Part shown: in pieces, positions 1 to 7,920 of the stretch | Numbering within the stretch: position 1 is the first letter of the stretch | How the letters are laid out: each line of letters opens with the position of its first letter | Assembly: GCF_947494015.1 (NCBI RefSeq) | Contig: NZ_CANLTL010000004.1 | Span: forward strand, 62,001-126,000 | Length of the DNA stretch: 64,000 bases | Origin: an uncultured Cellulomonas sp. | GTDB taxonomy: Bacteria > Actinomycetota > Actinomycetes > Actinomycetales > Cellulomonadaceae | Reading direction: 5' to 3' | Program-made: the position numbers and the translations under genes | The notes under the pieces: model-generated | Databases searched by the model: none | The model's input: the letters and a program-made list of their open reading frames with translations, nothing else | Told to the model about the DNA's origin: nothing

Positions 1-24
1 GGCGCGCGGCTCGCGGGGCGTGCC

Positions 25-780
25 TCAGCCCACCAGGTGACCGAAGGCGACGATGTTGTCCACGTAGTGGCCGGTGCTGCGGTCGAACGCGCCGCCGCAG
101 GTGATCAGCCGGATCTCGGCGCGGTCGGTGGTGTTGCCGTAGACCAGCGACGTGGGGAAGTCCGCCTTGGCGTAGCGGCCGACCTCGTCGATCACGAACG
201 TCGCCACGGTCCCGTCGGCCCGCCCCACCTGGACCTCGTCGCCGGGCTGCAGCTCGCCGAGCCGGATGAACACGGCAGGACCGTCGGGCCCGTCGACGTG
301 CCCGGCGATCACGGCCGGTCCCAGCTGCCCCGGGTTGGGGCCGCGCGTGTGCCACCCCGGCAGCGCGAAGTCCGTGGGGGCCGGCAGGACGCCGTCCGGC
401 CCGACGTCCAGCCGCTCCAGCGTGTCGCTCGCGACGCCGATCGCCGGGATGGTCAGGGAGACCGGCTCGGAGGCCGGCAGGATCGGGCCGAGCTCCGGCA
501 GCGGGGCGGTCTCGGCCGCGGTCGGCGCGGCGTCCCGGGCGGCGCCGCCCGGACCGACGGGGTCGGCGCGGTCACCCGAGCCGTCGGCAGCCGCGGCGGG
601 CGGGGACCCGGCGGCGTCGGACGGGCCCTCCGTCGACGCCGCGAGCGGCGGGCTGGTCGGCATCTCGGCGGGGCCGCCGCGCAGCCCCAGCACCAGGGCG
701 AGCGCCCCGGCCACGGCCAGCACGACGGCCGCCGCGGCCAGGATCCGCGAGCGGCCGTCGTGCCGGCGGTGGTCGCTCAT
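25..780 (-). CDS. Class F sortase
   Basis: A 251-residue membrane-anchored cysteine transpeptidase. Residues about 13-33 form an N-terminal membrane segment, followed by a low-complexity Pro/Ala/Gly-rich linker to about residue 105 and then the sortase barrel. The expected catalytic triad is visible: His161 in AGHVDGPDG, Cys228 in LITCGG and Arg234 in FDRSTGHY, the pattern of actinobacterial class F enzymes. Sortases of this type attach or process surface proteins at the outer face of the membrane. The start ATG shares its A with the stop codon of the upstream CHRD gene, so the two are translationally coupled and the CHRD protein is the obvious candidate partner. No classic LPXTG substrate is seen nearby, so the true substrate is unknown. 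Confidence 0.93.
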   Translation of the reverse strand: MSDHRRHDGRSRILAAAAVVLAVAGALALVLGLRGGPAEMPTSPPLAASTEGPSDAAGSPPAAAADGSGDRADPVGPGGAARDAAPTAAETAPLPELGPILPASEPVSLTIPAIGVASDTLERLDVGPDGVLPAPTDFALPGWHTRGPNPGQLGPAVIAGHVDGPDGPAVFIRLGELQPGDEVQVGRADGTVATFVIDEVGRYAKADFPTSLVYGNTTDRAEIRLITCGGAFDRSTGHYVDNIVAFGHLVG

Positions 781-1544
781 CAGACGGTCGCGCGGACCCG
801 ACGAGCGGCCAGGGCACCGGCGCCCGCGCCGGCGGCCAGCAGGCCACCGCCGAGGAGCATCACGCCGGTGGAGGTGCCGGTGCCGGCGGTGCTGCCGGTG
901 CCGGCCGCGACACCGCCCGAGGGCGCCGCCATCAGCACGCCGCAGACGGCGGGGTCGGTCGCCTCGGCGGGCAGCGTCGGGTCGAGGTCGGACATCGCGT
1001 CGCCGCTGTAGACGCCGTCCTCGTTGTGGTCGACGCCGTGGATGACCACCGCGGACTTGCCGTCGACGATCGCCTGCGCGACGTCGGGCTCGACCGTGAT
1101 GCTGCCGCGCTGGTACGCGATCTCGCCGCCCGGCGCGGTGTCGAACCGGTCGACCGCGAGGCCGCTGGCCGGGCTCGTGTCACCGGTCTTCGTCAGCGAC
1201 ACGACGATGCCGCCGTACGCGGGCCCGCCCTCGGTCGTGGTGAGCATGCCGTCACCGTCGGCGTCGTCGGAGGCGGCGGGGCACTCGTTGCGCGCCTCGG
1301 CACCGAAGTGGATGTGGGCGGCGTGCGGGGCGTCGGCGAGCAGGCCGTTCGCGGCCATCGTCACGGTGAGGGTGGTGCCCTCGACCTTGACCATGGCGGT
1401 GCCGCTGGCGGCCGCGCCGTTCAGGGCGACCGGCGTGAGGTTGGCGTTCACGTCGCCGTCGGCGGCGAACGCGGAGCCGACCCCCAGGGGGAGCAGAAGG
1501 GCGGCGCCGAAGCCGGCGAGGGCGATCCGTCGTGTGGTGCGCAT
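780..1544 (-). CDS. Secreted CHRD-domain protein with C-terminal membrane segment
   Basis: A 254-residue exported protein. It starts at the ATG reading MRTTRRIALAGFG, which gives a clean signal peptide ending near SAFA; the frame stays open further upstream but with no secretion signal. The middle contains a CHRD (chordin-like) fold, recognisable from AAHIHFG near residue 90 and VVIHGVDHNEDG near residue 165, a domain found in many bacterial surface proteins and proposed to bind extracellular ligands. The C-terminus is a Gly/Thr-rich linker, a hydrophobic stretch and an Arg-rich tail (AARRVRATV), the layout of a sortase sorting signal but without LPXTG. It lies one base from the class F sortase gene, which suggests co-expression. 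Confidence 0.85.
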   Translation of the reverse strand: MRTTRRIALAGFGAALLLPLGVGSAFAADGDVNANLTPVALNGAAASGTAMVKVEGTTLTVTMAANGLLADAPHAAHIHFGAEARNECPAASDDADGDGMLTTTEGGPAYGGIVVSLTKTGDTSPASGLAVDRFDTAPGGEIAYQRGSITVEPDVAQAIVDGKSAVVIHGVDHNEDGVYSGDAMSDLDPTLPAEATDPAVCGVLMAAPSGGVAAGTGSTAGTGTSTGVMLLGGGLLAAGAGAGALAARRVRATV

Positions 1545-1742
1545 GGTGTCTCCAGTCCGTCGGGCGGGTGGCCCTGACGTGTCGGTGCGTGCTCGGTCGG
1601 GGGTGGTTCGCAGCGGATGGGCGGGCGGATGGGTCCGGATCTCGACGAGTTCACGCGGTGGGCGCCCGCGCCCTGCTCGTTCCTTCGACGTGCGCCCCGC
1701 CCGCTCTGCCGCCGGCAGGGACGCGCGCGTAGCCTGGCGGCC

Positions 1743-2036
1743 ATGTGCCGGAACATCCACGAGCTGCACAACTTCGAGCCGGCCGCGACGGACGACGAGG
1801 TCCACGCCGCGGCGCTGCAGTACGTCCGCAAGGTCAGCGGCAGCACCAAGCCGTCACGGGCCAACCAGGAGGCGTTCGACCGGGCGGTCGAGGAGGTCGC
1901 CCACGCGACCCGTCACCTGCTGGAGTCGCTCGTCACCCACGCCCCGCCCAAGGACCGCGAGACCTTCGCCGCACAGCGGCGTGAACGTGCCGCCAAGCGG
2001 TACGCGACCGCCCCGCCGGCCTCGGCGTCGGCGTAG
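1743..2036 (+). CDS. DUF2277 family protein
   Basis: A 97-residue soluble protein that begins MCRNIHELHNFEP, the very characteristic N-terminus of the DUF2277 family. The family is small, widespread in actinobacteria and has no assigned biochemical function. Residues 20-80 look helical and charged. The gene stands alone, divergent from the sortase pair and convergent with the TspO-like gene. The start is chosen because MCRN is the family's conserved beginning; the frame is open upstream. The last residues are Ala/Ser-rich and probably disordered. Confidence 0.85.
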   Translation: MCRNIHELHNFEPAATDDEVHAAALQYVRKVSGSTKPSRANQEAFDRAVEEVAHATRHLLESLVTHAPPKDRETFAAQRRERAAKRYATAPPASASA

Positions 2037-2141
2037 CCCGACCACCCACGTCGGGGTCCGGCCATGACCGACGCGCCGGGCGGCACACGGCGCCGCCGTG
2101 CCGCTGTCCCACCGGCTGCGGGCCGCATGCGCGGTCCGCGC

Positions 2142-2972
2142 TCATCGAGCACGGGGTGCCGCCGAGCGGATCCGCACGGCGATCGTCGCCAGGGCCACGA
2201 CCACGGCGGCGACCACGGCCGCCGACGCGGCCGCGCCCGACTGCAGGTCGCCGCTCGTCCGCGCGACGGCGATCCACGCGAGCCCCCACACGATGGCCGC
2301 ACCCACCGCCAGCCGTCCGTGGCCGTACACGGCCAGTCCGACCCCGATCGCGGCGGCGACCAGCAGCACGATCCAGGACCAGACCTCCGGGCCGAGGCCC
2401 AGCTCGGTGTACCCGGCGGCGGTCAGCACGGCAGCCACGTTGGCGACCGTGGCCACGACGACCCAGCCGAGGTACAGACCCAGCGTGCCGTCCACCACGA
2501 CGGCCTCCACGACGCCGGACGCCGGACGGTCGACCAGCCGGCTCAGCACCACCACCAGCACGGCGACCAGCGCGGCGATCACCGGGACGCTGAGCCCGAG
2601 CAGGCCCGCCTGCACCACGGTGATCCACAGGGCGTTGAGCAGCATCGACCCCAGGACCCACCACCCCGTGCTCCGCTGTCGTGGGTCGGCCCGCCGGGAG
2701 GGCAGCGCCTGCCACACGGCGTAGGCCAGCAAGCCGCTGTAGATGACCGACCAGATGGCGAAGGCGGGTTGACCCGGGGCGACCAGCGTCGCGTCCGCCG
2801 CGAGAGCACCGTCACCGACCTCGGTCTGGTCGGGTCCACCGAAGGCGCCCGACCCGACGAAGGCGGCGGCGATGGCGAGCAGGGAGCCGAGCAGCACGGT
2901 GATCTGACGCGTCGCGTCGGCCGTCGTTGCGCTGCCGGGGGCGTCGGTCGCTGTCGATCGGGCTGAGCTCAC
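2142..2972 (-). CDS. TspO/MBR-like tryptophan-rich membrane protein
   Basis: A 276-residue integral membrane protein with about seven to nine hydrophobic helices. The stretch PAFAIWSVIYSGLLAYAVWQ around residues 70-90 resembles the Trp-rich helix of the TspO/MBR family, whose members bind tetrapyrroles or act as sensory regulators. The protein is longer than classical TspO (about 160 residues) and belongs to the larger bacterial tryptophan-rich sensory protein group. The GTG start (VSSARSTATD) is preferred because an AG-rich ribosome site lies just upstream and the first membrane segment follows after about 25 residues. It is monocistronic; the exact ligand is unknown. Confidence 0.75.
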   Translation of the reverse strand: MSSARSTATDAPGSATTADATRQITVLLGSLLAIAAAFVGSGAFGGPDQTEVGDGALAADATLVAPGQPAFAIWSVIYSGLLAYAVWQALPSRRADPRQRSTGWWVLGSMLLNALWITVVQAGLLGLSVPVIAALVAVLVVVLSRLVDRPASGVVEAVVVDGTLGLYLGWVVVATVANVAAVLTAAGYTELGLGPEVWSWIVLLVAAAIGVGLAVYGHGRLAVGAAIVWGLAWIAVARTSGDLQSGAAASAAVVAAVVVALATIAVRIRSAAPRAR

Positions 2973-3202
2973 CTCGCCATCCTCTCCACTGCACCGCGGA
3001 TGCGCCAGGCTGAGTCGGTGGTGCCGGCGTGCTCCGCGACACCGCGACGCCGGTGCACATGCGGGCGGCGGCGGTCGTCTCCCCCCCTGGCCTGCCGTCG
3101 TCCGCCGGCACGTCCTCGGAGCAGCTCGGGTGCGCCCGTGATCCCCACCGGCCGACGGACGGGGGCTCGCCCGGTCGGGCAGCGCGCGAGAGGATCGCAT
3201 CC

Positions 3203-3859
3203 ATGTCCGGTGAGACGCGTGAGCTGCCGATGTTCCCGCTCGGCTCGGTGCTGTTCCCGGGCATGCCGTTGCCGCTGCGCGTCTTCGAGCCTCGTTACCT
3301 CGCGATGCTGTCCTCGGTGCTCGCCGAGACCGACCGCGAGTTCGGCGTGGTGCTGATCGAACGCGGCTCGGAGGTCGGCGGTGGCGACGTCCGGTTCACG
3401 GTGGGCACCGTGGCTCGCATCGCCTCGGTGGAGGTCACCGCCGGCTTCATCGGTCTGCTGGCGACCGGTGCCGCGCGGTTCGAGGTGGTCCGCTGGCTCG
3501 AGGACGACCCGTTCCCGCGGGCCGAGGTGCGCGAGCTCGCGCCGCTGGAGCTCGACCCTGCGCTCGTCCCTGAGCTCGCCACGGCGGAGTCGCTGGTGCG
3601 CGCGACGTTGACCAGGGCGAGCGAGTTCGTCGAGCTGCCCTGGTCGCCGGACGTCGAGCTGTCGTCCGATCCCGAGGAACGGGTCTGGCAGGTCGCCGGC
3701 ATCGCGCCGCTCGGCTCCTTCGACCAGCTGGCGCTCCTGCGCTCGACGACCGCGCGCGAGCTGCTCACCATGCTGGTCGAGGAGACGCGGGCCGCAGACG
3801 TCCGCTTCACCGCCGGGTGGACCGACGACCCGCAGGACGACAGTGACGGCGCTCCCTGA
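3203..3859 (+). CDS. LON peptidase substrate-binding domain protein
   Basis: A 218-residue protein consisting of the N-terminal (substrate-binding) domain of Lon protease on its own, with no ATPase or protease part. The hallmark start ELPMFPLGSVLFPGMPLPL and the following FEPRYLAML are plain at residues 6-35. Stand-alone members are common in actinobacteria; they are thought to bind unfolded or specific client proteins, but no role is proven. The ATG is placed where the family begins, with a purine-rich stretch (GCGAGAGGA) shortly upstream. The C-terminal 15 residues are acidic. Neighbours give no clear functional link. Confidence 0.88.
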   Translation: MSGETRELPMFPLGSVLFPGMPLPLRVFEPRYLAMLSSVLAETDREFGVVLIERGSEVGGGDVRFTVGTVARIASVEVTAGFIGLLATGAARFEVVRWLEDDPFPRAEVRELAPLELDPALVPELATAESLVRATLTRASEFVELPWSPDVELSSDPEERVWQVAGIAPLGSFDQLALLRSTTARELLTMLVEETRAADVRFTAGWTDDPQDDSDGAP

Positions 3860-3934
3860 GTGGCGGCACCACAGCGAGGCATGACTGCGCGCGCCGCCGT
3901 GGTCGCCGTCCCGAGCGGCAAGGGGGCCGCCGCG

Positions 3935-4365
3935 TCAGTCGTCGCAGTCGCGGTCGGTCGAGGACCGCAGTGTCACCGGGCTGGGAAGAAGCGGCAGCTC
4001 CACGCGGCGGGTGAGCCCCAGCGTCGTGACGTCGAGCAGGACCTGGTCAGCGACCACGCCACCGCCGGCCGTCAGGTCGACGCAGGGGACGTCCGAGGTC
4101 AGCCACACGGCGACCGAGCCACCCCGCGGAGCGACCACGGCGGGTGCCGCGTCGTGCGGCGCGAGCCCCGAGCGCTCCCCGATCACACTGACCCGACGGC
4201 GACCCAACCTCGGCCGACGTCGCGTTGATCGATCACCTCAGAGCCCCACGCCGTCTGGCCCTGCTCCAGCTGAGGGTTCACACCCACGGCGAGCCTCCCG
4301 CCCGCAAGGGCCACCGAGAACACTCGTGCGAGGACCTCCACGGTGAGGACACGAGCCGTGCCGGT
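3935..4365 (-). pseudogene. Possible frameshifted remnant of an unrecognised beta-rich protein
   Basis: The 676-base stretch 3860-4535 holds no convincing intact gene. On the minus strand two overlapping fragments in different frames both look coding: 4365 to 4183 (reading LARVFSVALAGGRLAVGVN and ending SEVIDQRDVGRGWVAVGSV) and 4207 to 3935 (reading PAVVAPRGGSVAVWLTSDV then DQVLLDVTTLG). A single frameshift near 4195 would join them into a roughly 140-residue beta-strand-rich polypeptide. Part of the region has a lower GC content than its surroundings. I cannot name the family, and an unrelated small gene starting at the TTG at 4207 remains possible. Confidence 0.25.
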
Positions 4366-4535
4366 TCAGGTCGGAGACTGATCCCCGATCACCCGCATAT
4401 CAAGCATGAGCGGTGACCACCGGCGCGGTCGGCGCCACCAGCCGACCTGCGCCGCGCACACCCTGGGCGCCGCCTCATCGGGACGTCCGTGCACTGTCGC
4501 GCCGGGCGCGGATGCTGACCCTTCCTGCACCCGCC

Positions 4536-5438
4536 TCAGGCAGTTCCGGCCGGGGCGTCCACGTCGGGGTCCTGCACGGCCACCGCCCGGTCGGGTGCGC
4601 CGAGCGCCCAGCGGATCGACCGCGTGACGGCGTGACCGCCGGCCCGGACGACGGTGTCCTCGGCGAGGGGCAGGTACGGCAGGCGCAGCTGCCGGCGGGT
4701 CCAGCGGGGCATGAGGGCGACGGCCGCGCCGGCCAGCGCGGCGTACGGGGGGCGCGCCACCCACGGCAGGGGTGGACTGACGAGCAGGAAGCGGGCCGCC
4801 TGGTGGGCCTCGGTGGTGGCCCGCAGCTCGGGACGGTACCCGCGCAGCTGGTCGACCAGCTCGGCGAGCGTGGTCGGCGGGTCCACCGCACCCAGCGCCC
4901 GCCCGACGACGGCGACCTGCGCGACGTACTCGTCGCACCCGTCGGCGTCGAGCGGCTCGGCGCCGTACCGCTGGTGCGCCGCGAGGAAGCTGTGCGCCTC
5001 GGCGACGTGCACCCAGCGCACCAGGTGCGGGTCCGACGCGGCGTAGGCCAGTCCCTCGGACGTGACGCCGCTGATCCGGTCGTGCACCGCGCGGACCACC
5101 GCGACGGCCTGGGCGGCGTCGTCGGCGGTGCCGAAGGTGGTGGTCGCCAGGAAGGTGCTGGTGCGCGCGAGCCGCCCCCAGGGGTCGCCGCGGTAGCCGG
5201 AGTGGGCGGCGACCGCGGCCATCGCCTGCGGGTGCAGGGACTGCAGCAGCAGGGCGCGCAGGCCGCCGACGAACATCGACGCGTCGCCGTGCACCCGTTG
5301 GATGGCGCTGCCCTCGTCGAACCAGCGGGGCCCGGGCGTGCCGTGGATCCGGTCCCGGGCCTGCGGCCCCTCGGGCCCGGCCACGCGGGCGAACAGGGCT
5401 CCACCGATGCGTGTGCGCACCTCGTCCGTGACGGTCAT
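4536..5438 (-). CDS. Oxygenase MpaB family protein (DUF2236)
   Basis: A 300-residue soluble protein of the MpaB/latex-clearing (Lcp)/DUF2236 superfamily, recognisable from the early DEGSAIQRVHGDASMFVGG, followed by LLLQSLHPQAMAAVAAHS and a later VHVAEAHSFLAAH. Characterised relatives use a b-type heme held by His/Lys side chains to cleave or oxidise hydrophobic substrates such as rubber or fungal farnesyl chains; most actinobacterial copies are uncharacterised. The ATG reading MTVTDEVRTRIGG is chosen because upstream residues in the same open frame are compositionally biased and not family-like. The gene is alone between the degenerate 4 kb region and the divergent NUDIX gene. Confidence 0.8.
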   Translation of the reverse strand: MTVTDEVRTRIGGALFARVAGPEGPQARDRIHGTPGPRWFDEGSAIQRVHGDASMFVGGLRALLLQSLHPQAMAAVAAHSGYRGDPWGRLARTSTFLATTTFGTADDAAQAVAVVRAVHDRISGVTSEGLAYAASDPHLVRWVHVAEAHSFLAAHQRYGAEPLDADGCDEYVAQVAVVGRALGAVDPPTTLAELVDQLRGYRPELRATTEAHQAARFLLVSPPLPWVARPPYAALAGAAVALMPRWTRRQLRLPYLPLAEDTVVRAGGHAVTRSIRWALGAPDRAVAVQDPDVDAPAGTA

Positions 5439-5649
5439 GCGTCGATCCTCACCCGCCGCGGCCCGGGGCGCCGCACGAGCCCGCGGCGACACGCCCCGAC
5501 ACGCCGCCGGCGCGTCCGGGGACACCCCACCGCCGGGCCGAGGGACCCACGAGCAGTACGCGGCGCCGGTCCCGTCGCACCCGGCAGCACCGCGCCCTAG
5601 CCTGCGTGGGGGCGCCGACGTCGGCCGTCCCGGGTCGTCGGGAGGATCC

Positions 5650-6114
5650 ATGCAGCGCAGCGCGGGCCTGCTGCTCTACCGCACGGGGGACACGGGCGTC
5701 GAGGTGCTGCTCGGCCACATGGGCGGGCCGTTCTGGGCACGCAAGGACGCCGGCGCGTGGACCGTGCCCAAGGGCGAGCACGGCCCCGACGAGGACCCGC
5801 ACGCGGCCGCGCTGCGGGAGTTCGGCGAGGAGATGGGGCAGCCACCGCCGGACGGCCCCGACCTGCCGCTGGGGACGGTGCAGCAGCGGGGCGGCAAGTC
5901 CGTGACCGTGTGGGCGCGCGCCGGCGACCTGGACGTGGCGACCGTCGTGAGCAACACGTTCGAGCTGGAGTGGCCACCGCGCAGCGGGCGGCGGCAGTCC
6001 TTCCCCGAGCTCGACCGGGCGCGCTGGCTGCCGCTCGCGCAAGCACGCACGCTCGTCGTGACGGCGCAGGCCGAGCTGCTCGACCGACTGGCTGCCGCGC
6101 TGGGCACGACGTGA
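5650..6114 (+). CDS. NUDIX hydrolase
   Basis: A 154-residue enzyme of the NUDIX superfamily, which hydrolyses nucleoside diphosphates linked to another group. The NUDIX box is almost complete at residues 42-63: Gly42, Glu48, then REFGEEMG at 56-63 with the Mg-binding glutamates Glu60 and Glu61. The hydrophobic residue normally after the last Gly is replaced by Gln64. A GGAGG ribosome site lies five bases before the ATG. The stop codon overlaps the GTG of the RNase Z relic in a GTGA arrangement, implying that the relic was once the next gene of an operon. The substrate cannot be told from sequence. Confidence 0.9.
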   Translation: MQRSAGLLLYRTGDTGVEVLLGHMGGPFWARKDAGAWTVPKGEHGPDEDPHAAALREFGEEMGQPPPDGPDLPLGTVQQRGGKSVTVWARAGDLDVATVVSNTFELEWPPRSGRRQSFPELDRARWLPLAQARTLVVTAQAELLDRLAAALGTT

Positions 6115-6358
6115 CCCCGGTCGCCGCCGCGGGCCGCGGCGGTCCGGACCTCGGGCCGCTGCCGCGCGACGGGTGGGCCGGCGACGTGCGGCTCGAGGAC
6201 GTCAGCACCGCCCGGCCGGGGCAGGGCGTCGCGGTGGTCACCGACACCGCACCCAGCCAGGGCGCCGAGGCGCTGGCCGACGCCGTCGACCTGTCCCGCG
6301 CCGGCGACCGGGTGGTCGTGGCGGCGGCGGACCTCGACCGGTTCGCGCTCCCGCGGCG
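6111..6358 (+). pseudogene. Internally deleted ribonuclease Z relic
   Basis: Starting at a GTG that overlaps the NUDIX stop, the frame reads GPDLGPLPRDGWAGDVRLED then VSTARPGQGVAVVTDTAPS and GAEALADAVDL. This is the central segment of an actinobacterial RNase Z (tRNA 3' endonuclease, metallo-beta-lactamase fold) just before its metal-binding region. It then jumps in frame to AGDRVVVAAADLDRFALPRR, which resembles the extreme C-terminus of the same family. The N-terminal HxHxDH motif and the C-terminal metal-binding section are both missing, so no active enzyme can be made. The frame has no proper stop and runs into the next gene out of frame. I judge it a relic created by deletions; homology is from recall and needs a protein search. 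Confidence 0.6.
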
Positions 6359-6391
6359 TGGGCAACCGGTCCGAGCCACCAGACTGGTCCG

Positions 6392-7030
6392 GTGCGCGTG
6401 CGACCCTCGACCCCCGGCGGCGTGGTCGAGCACGTGGTGGACCGCGTGCTGGCGGCGGTGGCGACCCGCGACAGCGCGGGTCACCTGCGGGTCGCGGTCG
6501 ACGGCGCCCAGGTGGCCCGGCCGGGGGAGCTCGCCGATGCCCTGGTCGTGCCGCTGCGGGCGGCCGGGCACCCGGTGGTGCGGGTCAGTGCCGCAGACTT
6601 CCTGCGGCCGGCGTCGCTGCGGTTCGAGCACGGGCGCCAGGACCCCGATGCGCTGGTCGACGACTGGCTCGACGGGAGCGCGCTCGCGCGGGAGGTGCTG
6701 GACCCGTTGGCCCCGGGCGGTAGCGGCCACTACCTGCCGTCGCTGTGGGACGCCGCCCGCGACCGGGCCACCCGGGCCCCGGCGCAGGCGGCCCCGGACG
6801 GTGCCGTCCTGGTGCTGGACGGCACGCTGCTGCTCGGGCGGTGGCTGGACCTCGACCTGACGGTCCACGTGGCCCTGCGGGAGGCGACCCTGCGGCGTCG
6901 GACGTCGCCGGGCGACCTCTGGATGCTGCCCGCGTTCGCCCGGTACGCGCGGGAGGTCGACCCGGAGGCGACCGCGGACGTCGTCGTGCGGGCCGACGAC
7001 CCGGCGCGGCCCGCGCTCGTCGAGCGCTGA
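6392..7030 (+). CDS. Uridine kinase-like protein lacking Walker A
   Basis: A 212-residue protein resembling the P-loop uridine kinase/nucleoside kinase-like group of actinobacteria: LRVAVDGAQVARPGELADAL near residues 29-48, SAADFLRPASLRFEHGR near 64-80, then a DGTLLL strand and a helical lid (REATLRRR). Where a functional kinase has GxxxxGK(S/T), this protein has DGAQVARPGE, with no Lys or Ser/Thr, so ordinary ATP hydrolysis is doubtful. Similar loop-less copies appear to be a subfamily rather than a single decayed gene. The GTG at 6392 is the first start after the RNase Z relic; a second GTG lies two codons in. A strong hairpin follows the stop. Confidence 0.7.
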   Translation: MRVRPSTPGGVVEHVVDRVLAAVATRDSAGHLRVAVDGAQVARPGELADALVVPLRAAGHPVVRVSAADFLRPASLRFEHGRQDPDALVDDWLDGSALAREVLDPLAPGGSGHYLPSLWDAARDRATRAPAQAAPDGAVLVLDGTLLLGRWLDLDLTVHVALREATLRRRTSPGDLWMLPAFARYAREVDPEATADVVVRADDPARPALVER

Positions 7031-7074
7031 GGGTCCCCGGTGAGCCACGGGCCCCCCAGCCCCGGACGTGCCGA

Positions 7075-7109
7075 GGCCCCGGTGGCGGACGACGTCCGCC
7101 ACCGGGGCC
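7075..7109. terminator. Bidirectional intrinsic terminator
   Basis: A perfect 16-base-pair stem (left arm 7075-7090, right arm 7094-7109, GGCCCCGGTGGCGGAC and its complement) with a three-base loop lies between the ends of two convergent genes. There is no U-tract, as is usual in high-GC actinobacteria, and the position fits termination from both sides. Confidence 0.8.
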
Positions 7110-7135
7110 CAGGTCCGTGCTCGGTGTCGGACGGG

Positions 7136-7783
7136 TCAGCGACCCAGCCCCGCGCGGTCCACCTTGCGGTGGAAGCGCATGCCGGTGATGCCCCCCAGGA
7201 CGGCGCCCGGGAGGCTCGCCAGGGCGACCAGGACCAGCGCGACGATGCCGCCGGTGGTCAGGTCGCCCTCGTTGACGGGGATCCGCGGGAAGCTGTTGAG
7301 GTCGCTCAGCACGTTGAACTGGTCGCCGGCGATCGCTGTGAGGATCGCGACGACGATCGCGATGACGACGGCCCAGAGCCAGACCGCCACGCCCTGCTTC
7401 GCGCCGTCGAACCGCGCCATGCGTCCGGCGACGTAGCCGCCGCAGAAGTACGCGAGGAACAGCACGACGAACAGGATGATCCCGCCCACGATCCCGACGG
7501 TGGCCGGGTCGGAGGTGACCGTCTCGGTCGCCTCGGCCACGTCCGTGTCGTTCGCGACGCCGATGGCCGTGCCCGCCGCGGCGACCAGTGCGGTCAGCAG
7601 CACCGCCGTGCCGGTGGCGGTCAGCCAGCCGAAGAACGCCGACCCGACCTTGATGCCGCCGTACTGCTCCTTCTCCCGCTCGACCACGCTCTCGCGGTCG
7701 CGCCCGAACGCCCGGGCCGAGACGGCTCCGGTCGCGTTCGGTTCCTGCGCCGGGGTACCGGCTCCGTGCTGGGGGGTGCTCAT
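7136..7783 (-). CDS. YrzE-like four-helix membrane protein
   Basis: A 215-residue membrane protein. Residues 1-45 are polar and charged, then four hydrophobic segments follow at roughly 48-72, 93-116, 128-150 and 178-200, ending in a short basic tail. The second helix is followed by YFCGGYVAGRMARFDGAKQG, a Gly-rich loop typical of the YrzE/DUF3792-type proteins found next to stress genes in actinobacteria. Function is unknown; envelope stress or membrane stability has been suggested only by context. It lies downstream of the PRC-barrel gene on the same strand, separated by a hairpin, so it may be partly co-transcribed with it. Confidence 0.7.
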   Translation of the reverse strand: MSTPQHGAGTPAQEPNATGAVSARAFGRDRESVVEREKEQYGGIKVGSAFFGWLTATGTAVLLTALVAAAGTAIGVANDTDVAEATETVTSDPATVGIVGGIILFVVLFLAYFCGGYVAGRMARFDGAKQGVAVWLWAVVIAIVVAILTAIAGDQFNVLSDLNSFPRIPVNEGDLTTGGIVALVLVALASLPGAVLGGITGMRFHRKVDRAGLGR

Positions 7784-7840
7784 GCGATGTCATCTCCTTC
7801 GACGAGGGGCGACCGCACGGGTGCGGCTCCACGGAAGCAC

Positions 7841-7875
7841 GACGGCCGGCCACGGGGTGACCCGGGCCGGCCGTC
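7841..7875 (-). terminator. Hairpin terminator after the PRC-barrel gene
   Basis: A 10-base-pair stem (GACGGCCGGC at 7841-7850 and its complement at 7866-7875) encloses a 15-base loop with further internal pairing. It lies 45 bases beyond the stop of the PRC-barrel gene on the minus strand and before the next gene. Confidence 0.6.
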
Positions 7876-7920
7876 GGGGGGTGGTGCAGGCGCCCGACGG
7901 TGGGTCGGGCGGTGGAGTTC

